NCBI RefSeq assembly: GCF_034008315.1
Contig: NZ_CP125377.1
Span: 811,001 to 875,000, forward strand
Direction of reading: 5' to 3'
Source: Pseudomonas sp. P8_241
Lineage (GTDB): Bacteria; Pseudomonadota; Gammaproteobacteria; Pseudomonadales; Pseudomonadaceae
DNA length: 64,000 nt
Shown: one piece after another, positions 58,622 through 64,000 of the stretch
Numbering within the stretch: position 1 is the stretch's first letter
How the letters are laid out: each line of letters starts with the position of its first letter
Notes under the pieces: generated by a model
What the model was told of the DNA's origin: nothing
Seen by the model: the letters and a program-made list of their open reading frames with translations, nothing else
The model's database searches: none
Translations under genes and position numbers: made by a program

Positions 58622-59203
58622 TCACCGCTGCAACAGAATCCGCCCGCGACTCAGGTCGGCAAGCTGCAATTGCAAGGAGTCGATGCGCGCTTCACCCACC
58701 GCCAACCGCAACTCCACGCCATTGGCGGTAAAAGTTTCGTCCACAACCAGTCCACCTGCCTCCGCCACCCGAAGCTTCACCAGGGGCAACTCGGCAAAGG
58801 CGCAGGCACAACTGAGCGGTACCCGGCTGATCAGCTCAACCTTCGGTGCCGCTTGCAGGCATTTATTGGCGCCGCCACCGTAGGCTCGGGCAAGGCCACC
58901 GGTGCCGAGTTGAATGCCGCCATACCAGCGAATCACCAGCACCACGACCTGGTCGCAATCCTGCGCTTCGATTGCTGCCAGGATCGGTCGACCTGCGGTG
59001 CCCCCAGGTTCGCCATCGTCGGTGCTGCGATATTGATCGCCGAGTTTCCACGCCCAGCAATTGTGGGTGGCATTCAAGTCGCTGTGTTGTTCGATGAAAG
59101 TCTGGGCTTCAACTGGGCTGGAGATTGGGGCGGCGAATGTGATGAAACGGCTTTTGCGAATTTCTTCGCGGTATTCGCAAAAGTCGCTGAGGGTAAAAGG
59201 CAT
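58622..59203 (-). CDS. IMPACT family protein, YigZ-like
   Basis: A 193-residue protein. The N-terminal IMPACT domain shows KSRFITFAAPISSPVEA, THNCWAWKLGDQYRSTDDGE and VVLVIRWYGGIQLGTGGLAR (about 86-105); a C-terminal DUF1949 domain follows. The family is widespread, related to the eukaryotic translational regulator IMPACT, with no settled bacterial function. It follows the TetR gene, 6 bp after its stop. Confidence 0.92.
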   Translation of the reverse strand: MPFTLSDFCEYREEIRKSRFITFAAPISSPVEAQTFIEQHSDLNATHNCWAWKLGDQYRSTDDGEPGGTAGRPILAAIEAQDCDQVVVLVIRWYGGIQLGTGGLARAYGGGANKCLQAAPKVELISRVPLSCACAFAELPLVKLRVAEAGGLVVDETFTANGVELRLAVGEARIDSLQLQLADLSRGRILLQR

Positions 59204-59209
59204 AAGTAC

Positions 59210-59860
59210 TTAAATGGCAGGTGTCAGGCCGCAGCCCTTGAGAATGATTCGGATCAGGTTATTGCCGGCGTCTTCCATGTCTTGCTTGGTCAACCGGGAA
59301 CGACCTGTGACTCGGCAAATCTGCGTGGAAAAGTCGGCATAGTGCTGGGTGCTGCCCCACAGCAGGAAGATCAAGTGTACCGGATCGACCGAGTCCATCT
59401 TGCCAGCGTCGATCCAACTCTGGAACACGCTCGCTCGTCCCTGGAACCAGGCGCGGTAATCCTGGTTGAAATACTCGGTCAGGCACTCGCCGCCACTGAT
59501 GACCTCCATCGCAAAGATCCGCGATGCCTGCGGCTGTCGACGGGAAAACTCCATCTTCGCGCGAATGTAGCGGCTCAGGGCTTCGGCCGGGTCATCCTCG
59601 GCGGTCAGGGTGTTGAAGGTGCTGTCCCACAACTCGATGATGTTGCTCAACACCGCCACGTACAAACCGAGTTTGTTGGTGAAGTAGTAATGCAGGTTTG
59701 CTTTGGGCAATCCGGCATTCTGGGCGATGGTGTTCATGCTCGTGCCTTTGTAACCGTGACGGGCGAACTCGTCTTCGGCGGCTTTGATGATGGTCTCTTC
59801 GTTCTTCTGACGAATGCGGCTGGCGGGTTTTCCGCCGTGGGCTGGGACTTCAAAGGTCAT
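59210..59860 (-). CDS. TetR family regulator, RutR-like
   Basis: A 216-residue regulator. The N-terminal HTH is EFARHGYKGTSMNTIAQNAG, with LPKANLHYYFTNKLGLYVAV (about 45-64); the C-terminal part (LLWGSTQHYADFSTQICRVTG) resembles the RutR/YcdC group, whose members sense uracil or related bases. The start at 59860 has GGAAGTG upstream. It lies downstream of a purine permease gene, so a purine-sensing role is plausible but inferred. Confidence 0.88.
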   Translation of the reverse strand: MTFEVPAHGGKPASRIRQKNEETIIKAAEDEFARHGYKGTSMNTIAQNAGLPKANLHYYFTNKLGLYVAVLSNIIELWDSTFNTLTAEDDPAEALSRYIRAKMEFSRRQPQASRIFAMEVISGGECLTEYFNQDYRAWFQGRASVFQSWIDAGKMDSVDPVHLIFLLWGSTQHYADFSTQICRVTGRSRLTKQDMEDAGNNLIRIILKGCGLTPAI

Positions 59861-59947
59861 GGGCACTTCCGAACGGGTGGGTGGGTGCAGCCTGTGCGTT
59901 GATAGCGCACCCACCGGTTTCAGACAAGTCCTGAAGCGATAAAACCC

Positions 59948-61336
59948 TTATACCTGCTCGATCGGTTCGTGACTGTTCGCACGTGTATCGGCTTTCGACT
60001 CCGGTAGCAACACGCACATCAGGATTGCGGTCAGACCGCCGCTGGTAATGGCCGAGTCGAAAAGGTTTTGCACCACTTTTGGCAACAAGTGCAGCAAGTT
60101 TGGTTGTGCTGCAATGCCCAGGCCGACGCCGAACGAAGTGGCGATGATCAGCATGCTGCGCCGATCCAGTGGCGCCTGGGCGAGGATGCGCACACCGGCC
60201 GCCGCGACACTGCCGAACATCACCAGCGTGGCACCGCCGAGTACGGGCTTCGGAATTTGTTGCAACACCGCACCAATCAACGGAAATAGCCCGAGACAAA
60301 ACAGCAGCACGCCGATGTACAGGCCGACGTAGCGGCTGGCGACGCCGGTCAATTGGATCACGCCATTGTTTTGTGCAAATGTGGTGTTGGGGAACGCGCT
60401 GAACGTCGCGGCGATCAGGCAGCTGACGCCGTCGCCCAGCACGCCGCCCTTGAGTCGCTTGATATAGGACGGGCCGCTGATGGGTTGTCGGGCAAGCATG
60501 CAGTTGGCGGTGAGGTCGCCGACGGTTTCAATGGTGCTGATCAGGTAAATCAACGCCACCGGCAGGAACGCGCTCCAGTCGAAACTGAAGCCGAACTTGA
60601 AGGGCGTCGCAAGGCTGACCAGCGGCAGGTCGGGCAAGGGCTGCGGGACCAGTTTTCCACTGAACCAGGCTGCCAGGCTACCCAGCGCGAGCCCGATGAT
60701 GATGGCGGACAGGCGAATCCACGGCGTGTTCGAGCGGTTCAGCAAAATAATCGTCAGCAGCACGAACAGGCCCAGGGCCAGATTGCCCGGCGCACCAAAG
60801 TCCGGCGCATTGAAGCCTCCCCCCAGGTCGGTAATGCCGACCTTGATCAGGCTGATGCCGATCAGGGTAATGACGATACCGGTCACCAACGGTGTGATCA
60901 CCCGGCGAAGTTGCCCGATAAAGCGACTGAGCACGATTTGCACCAATGCACCGAAGAAGCACACGCCGAAGATCATCGCCAGAATGTCTTCCGGACTTCC
61001 ACCTCGTTGCTTGACCAGAAACCCGGCGGACAACACTGCACCCAAAAACGCAAAACTGGTGCCTTGCAGGCAGATCATTCCGGCGCCAATACCAAAAGGC
61101 CTACGTGCCTGTATGAAGGTGCCGACCCCGGAGACCATCAGCGCCATGCTGATCAGGTAAGGCAGATGAGCGGTCAAACCCAAGGCTGAGCCGATCACCA
61201 GCGGCGGCGTAATGATGCCGACGAAACTGGCGAGGACATGCTGGAGGGCGGCGAGGAGGGCGGCGGCTGGTTTTGGGCGATCGTCGAGGCCGTAGATCAG
61301 ATCACTTTGGCTTGGAGTTTCTGGCTGCATGGGCAT
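59948..61336 (-). CDS. NCS2 family purine permease (xanthine/urate type)
   Basis: A 462-residue nucleobase:cation symporter with about 12-14 spans. TM1 HVLASFVGIITPPLVIG holds the conserved His. The NCS2 signature is FAQNNGVIQLTGVASRYVG (about 330-348), close to that of xanthine and uric acid carriers; TIETVGDLTANCMLA is the other conserved segment. The start at 61336 was chosen for the AGAAGA upstream. The nearby 8-oxoguanine deaminase, which makes urate, supports a purine substrate. Confidence 0.9.
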   Translation of the reverse strand: MPMQPETPSQSDLIYGLDDRPKPAAALLAALQHVLASFVGIITPPLVIGSALGLTAHLPYLISMALMVSGVGTFIQARRPFGIGAGMICLQGTSFAFLGAVLSAGFLVKQRGGSPEDILAMIFGVCFFGALVQIVLSRFIGQLRRVITPLVTGIVITLIGISLIKVGITDLGGGFNAPDFGAPGNLALGLFVLLTIILLNRSNTPWIRLSAIIIGLALGSLAAWFSGKLVPQPLPDLPLVSLATPFKFGFSFDWSAFLPVALIYLISTIETVGDLTANCMLARQPISGPSYIKRLKGGVLGDGVSCLIAATFSAFPNTTFAQNNGVIQLTGVASRYVGLYIGVLLFCLGLFPLIGAVLQQIPKPVLGGATLVMFGSVAAAGVRILAQAPLDRRSMLIIATSFGVGLGIAAQPNLLHLLPKVVQNLFDSAITSGGLTAILMCVLLPESKADTRANSHEPIEQV

Positions 61337-61455
61337 GGGTCTTCTTTTTCGCAAGCGGGACGTTTGTCCATGTATTGCAAAAAGCTGTCCAAGTGCTCAG
61401 GTTATTGAATCTTTATTACTTCCAGAGCCTTTGTTTGCTGGGCTTTCGGTGGTTT

Positions 61456-62376
61456 CTATCGCGTCGCGGCCAGGCTCTCCAGAAAGCTTTCCAGCACCAA
61501 ATGAGGGCGGCGACCCTTGCGCGTGACCGAGGCGAGGCTCAGGTCATAGAACCGCGCCTTGGGTTTCAGCGCACGCAGGCGACCTTGTTGTACCCAAAGT
61601 GCAGCGTAATGGTCCGGCAGATAACCAATGTAACGCCCGGTCAGAATCAGGAACGCCATGCCCTCGCGGTCCGAAGCGCTGGCGGTGCAGTTGAGCGCCT
61701 GATAGTGGGCCTGGATGTCCGCCGGCAACCGAAAGGTCGGCGCGATGGCGTCCTGGCTGTTCAGGCGCGAGTCGTCCAGTTGTCTGTCATCAACATAAAA
61801 CAGCGGATGGCCGACGGCGCAATACAACAGCGAGCGCTCGCTATATAACGGCTGATACTCCAGGCCAGACAGCGCACTGGCCTGGGGCACCACGCCGACA
61901 TGCAAGCGACCGTCGAGCACGCCTTGTTCAACTTCATTGGGCGCGATCATGCGGATCTGAATCTGTACGTCCGGGCCACGTTCTTTCAGTTGTGCAAGGG
62001 CGTGGGTGATGCGCATGTGGGGCAGGGTGACGAGGTTGTCGGTCAGGCCGATCGTCAACTCGCCGCGCAAGTGTTGGTGCAGTCCATTGACCTCGGTGCG
62101 GAAACTTTCCAGCGCACTCAATAGCTGCAAGGCCGATTGATAGACCTCGCGGCCTTCTTCAGTCAGGGAGAAGCCGGCCCGTCCACGCTGGCATAGGCGC
62201 AAACCGAGTCTCTGCTCCAGATCGCTCATTTGCTGGCTGATCGCTGAGCGACCGATGCCGAGCACTGTCTCGGCCGCGGAGAAACCACCGCACTCGACGA
62301 CGCTGCGAAAGATCCGCAACAGGCGGATATCAAAGTCGCTGACTTGCGCCAGAGGATCGGGTCGGCGACTGGACAT
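61456..62376 (-). CDS. LysR family regulator of beta-alanine use, BauR-like
   Basis: A 306-residue LTTR. The HTH is FDIRLLRIFRSVVECGGFSA with AISQQMSDLEQRLGLRLCQR after it, and a typical effector-binding domain starts LTIGLTDNLVTLP. It is divergent from bauA, 125 bp apart, as is bauR (PA0133) in P. aeruginosa, where BauR activates beta-alanine catabolism. Naming is by synteny and family only. Confidence 0.85.
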   Translation of the reverse strand: MSSRRPDPLAQVSDFDIRLLRIFRSVVECGGFSAAETVLGIGRSAISQQMSDLEQRLGLRLCQRGRAGFSLTEEGREVYQSALQLLSALESFRTEVNGLHQHLRGELTIGLTDNLVTLPHMRITHALAQLKERGPDVQIQIRMIAPNEVEQGVLDGRLHVGVVPQASALSGLEYQPLYSERSLLYCAVGHPLFYVDDRQLDDSRLNSQDAIAPTFRLPADIQAHYQALNCTASASDREGMAFLILTGRYIGYLPDHYAALWVQQGRLRALKPKARFYDLSLASVTRKGRRPHLVLESFLESLAATR

Positions 62377-62501
62377 AGTTTAGTGGAGTCCTGACTGAAG
62401 GTTACAAAAGTTGGATTTCACAGACTTTATCTCCGTGGCAATTTAGCTGCAACAACGGTTTTTAATCCTTACGCCGCTTATTGCCTTGCGAGGTTTCGCT
62501 C

Positions 62502-63851
62502 ATGAACTTGCCCGAAAACGCACCGACTTCTCTGGCCAGCCAGCTCAAGCTCGATGCTCACTGGATGCCGTACACCGCCAACCGCAACTTCCAGCGCGAT
62601 CCGCGCTTGATCGTTGGTGCTGAAGGCAGCTGGCTGATCGACGACAAGGGGCGCAAGGTTTATGACTCGCTGTCCGGTCTGTGGACCTGCGGCGCCGGGC
62701 ACACCCGCAAGGAAATCCAGGACGCGGTCGCCAAGCAACTGGGCACCCTCGATTACTCGCCAGGCTTCCAGTACGGCCATCCGCTGTCGTTCCAGCTGGC
62801 TGAGAAAATCACCGACCTGACGCCGGGCAATCTGAATCACGTGTTCTTCACCGACTCGGGTTCCGAGTGCGCCGACACCGCCGTGAAAATGGTGCGTGCC
62901 TACTGGCGACTGAAAGGCCAGTCGACCAAGACCAAAATGATCGGCCGTGCCCGTGGCTACCACGGTGTGAACATCGCCGGCACGAGCCTCGGCGGCGTGA
63001 ACGGCAACCGCAAGCTGTTCGGTCAGGCGATGATGGATGTCGACCACTTGCCGCACACTTTGCTGGCAAGCAACGCTTACTCCCGTGGCATGCCGGAGCA
63101 GGGTGGTATCGCCCTGGCCGACGAACTACTGAAGCTGATCGAACTGCACGATGCGTCGAACATCGCCGCCGTGTTCGTTGAGCCGCTGGCCGGTTCCGCT
63201 GGCGTACTGGTTCCGCCACAGGGTTACCTCAAGCGTCTGCGCGAGATCTGCGATCAGCACAACATACTGCTGGTGTTCGACGAAGTGATCACCGGTTTCG
63301 GCCGTACCGGCAACATGTTCGGTGCCGACACCTTTGGCGTGACTCCGGACCTGATGTGCATCGCCAAGCAAGTCACCAACGGCGCGATCCCGATGGGCGC
63401 GGTGATTGCCAGCTCCGAGATCTACCAGACCTTCATGAACCAGGCGACGCCTGAGTACGCAGTGGAATTCCCTCACGGTTATACCTACTCCGCACACCCG
63501 GTGGCTTGCGCCGCGGGCCTGGCAGCACTCGATCTGCTGCAGAAGGAAAACCTGGTGCAGAGCGTGGCCGAAGTCGCACCGCATTTCGAAAATGCGCTGC
63601 ATGGCCTGAAGGGCACCAAGAACATCATCGACATCCGCAACTTCGGCCTGGCTGGCGCGATTCAGATCGCCCCTCGTGACGGCGACGCGATCGTGCGTCC
63701 GTTCGAAGCCGGCATGGCGCTGTGGAAAGCCGGGTTCTACGTTCGCTTCGGTGGCGACACCCTGCAGTTCGGCCCAACCTTCAACAGCAAGCCGCAGGAC
63801 CTGGATCGTCTGTTCGACGCGGTCGGCGAAGTGCTGAGCAAGATCGACTGA
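62502..63851 (+). CDS. bauA: Beta-alanine--pyruvate transaminase
   Basis: A 449-residue class III aminotransferase. LDAHWMPYTANRNFQRDPRL is the family N-terminus; FTDSGSECADTAVKMVRAYW binds the cofactor; LVFDEVITGFGRTG gives the PLP Asp; and IAKQVTNGAIPMGA holds the catalytic Lys. It converts beta-alanine and pyruvate to malonate semialdehyde and alanine, and is also used in polyamine degradation. The start at 62502 has GCGAGG upstream. A methylmalonate-semialdehyde dehydrogenase gene follows. Confidence 0.94.
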   Translation: MNLPENAPTSLASQLKLDAHWMPYTANRNFQRDPRLIVGAEGSWLIDDKGRKVYDSLSGLWTCGAGHTRKEIQDAVAKQLGTLDYSPGFQYGHPLSFQLAEKITDLTPGNLNHVFFTDSGSECADTAVKMVRAYWRLKGQSTKTKMIGRARGYHGVNIAGTSLGGVNGNRKLFGQAMMDVDHLPHTLLASNAYSRGMPEQGGIALADELLKLIELHDASNIAAVFVEPLAGSAGVLVPPQGYLKRLREICDQHNILLVFDEVITGFGRTGNMFGADTFGVTPDLMCIAKQVTNGAIPMGAVIASSEIYQTFMNQATPEYAVEFPHGYTYSAHPVACAAGLAALDLLQKENLVQSVAEVAPHFENALHGLKGTKNIIDIRNFGLAGAIQIAPRDGDAIVRPFEAGMALWKAGFYVRFGGDTLQFGPTFNSKPQDLDRLFDAVGEVLSKID

Positions 63852-63925
63852 TTTCTCCTTCTATATACCTATAAACAACGGGTGCCCGGTAACGGGTGCC
63901 TGTGGACAACTTTTCAGGAGCTTCC

Positions 63926-64000
63926 ATGAGCGTTATTCCGCATTTGATCAATGGCGAACTGGTGACCGAGAACGGTCGCGCAGTGGATGTGTTCAACCCG
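63926..64000 (+). CDS. Methylmalonate-semialdehyde dehydrogenase, 5' end only
   Basis: The first 25 codons (MSVIPHLINGELVTENGRAV, then DVFNP) of an aldehyde dehydrogenase, cut by the window edge. CAGGAG stands before the ATG. Position after bauA matches bauC/mmsA, whose product oxidises malonate or methylmalonate semialdehyde to acetyl- or propionyl-CoA. Identification rests on the N-terminus and operon position. Confidence 0.8.
   Translation, partial: MSVIPHLINGELVTENGRAVDVFNP

Overview
This 64 kb window is chromosomal DNA from a fluorescent Pseudomonas, most likely of the P. fluorescens group. The evidence is gene order, protein sequence and repeats. The run retS-purD-purH-fis-dusB-(DUF3426)-prmA-accC-accB-aroQ-dsbD-ctpL-gcbA-(DUF2333)-(NUDIX)-sui1-speA follows the order I remember for P. 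aeruginosa PA4856 to PA4839. The right end matches the bauA/bauR, 8-oxoguanine deaminase and adenine deaminase neighbourhoods near PA0130-PA0148. The intergenic spaces carry many Pseudomonas REP/REPIN palindromes with the GTAGGAGC core. No rRNA, tRNA, insertion sequence, integrase or CRISPR array was seen.

Layout. 0-23.5 kb is conserved core: MarC, the RetS hybrid sensor kinase, late purine synthesis (purD, purH), the dusB-fis operon, prmA, the aroQ-accB-accC operon, dsbD, a CtpL-like chemoreceptor, a GcbA-like diguanylate cyclase, and DUF2333, NUDIX, Sui1 and arginine decarboxylase genes. 23.7-25.9 kb is a lone type VI secretion pair, vgrG plus a DUF4123 adaptor, with no effector behind it. 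25.9-30.1 kb holds a MATE exporter, a small membrane protein, a MazG-like protein, CmoM and two DUF4136 lipoproteins. 30.2-31.9 kb is a decayed patch: a TadG-like pilus gene with an in-frame stop and a lost 3' part, a single Flp pilin, a possible gene remnant, a dispersed Pseudomonas repeat and a 69-bp tandem REP array. 31.9-35.5 kb is a small acyl-chain module (MaoC hydratase, FabG-type reductase, divergent thiolase). 35.6-36.7 kb is a broken chemoreceptor, followed by a RIO kinase.

38-41.8 kb is a copper unit: cueR and copA overlap, an unknown secreted protein follows, and copZ is divergent. Both copA and copZ have a recognisable CueR operator. 41.8-46.6 kb carries a Bcr/CflA exporter, a small hypothetical protein, a quinone-oxidoreductase-like enzyme with a divergent LysR regulator, and an ArsR-like regulator.

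46.6-61.4 kb is dominated by purine salvage and catabolism: adenine deaminase, an IPNS-like oxygenase, a BMP-family binding protein, 8-oxoguanine deaminase, the ATPase and two permeases of a nucleoside-type ABC importer, a RutR-like TetR regulator and an NCS2 purine permease. A calcium/proton antiporter, a MerR-SDR pair with a divergent membrane protein, and an IMPACT-family protein lie among them. 61.4-64 kb is the beta-alanine block: a LysR regulator (BauR-like), bauA, and the first codons of a methylmalonate-semialdehyde dehydrogenase gene cut by the window edge.

The most interesting points are the effector-less VgrG-DUF4123 pair, three perfect DnaA boxes clustered upstream of the purine ABC operon, the MerR-type promoter whose transcript may hide its own ribosome binding site, the decayed Tad/Flp locus, the conserved unknown protein inside the copper unit, and two long inverted repeats flanking speA. 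I did not find a clearly new multi-gene system. All names rest on reading motifs and on remembered synteny; no database search was run.
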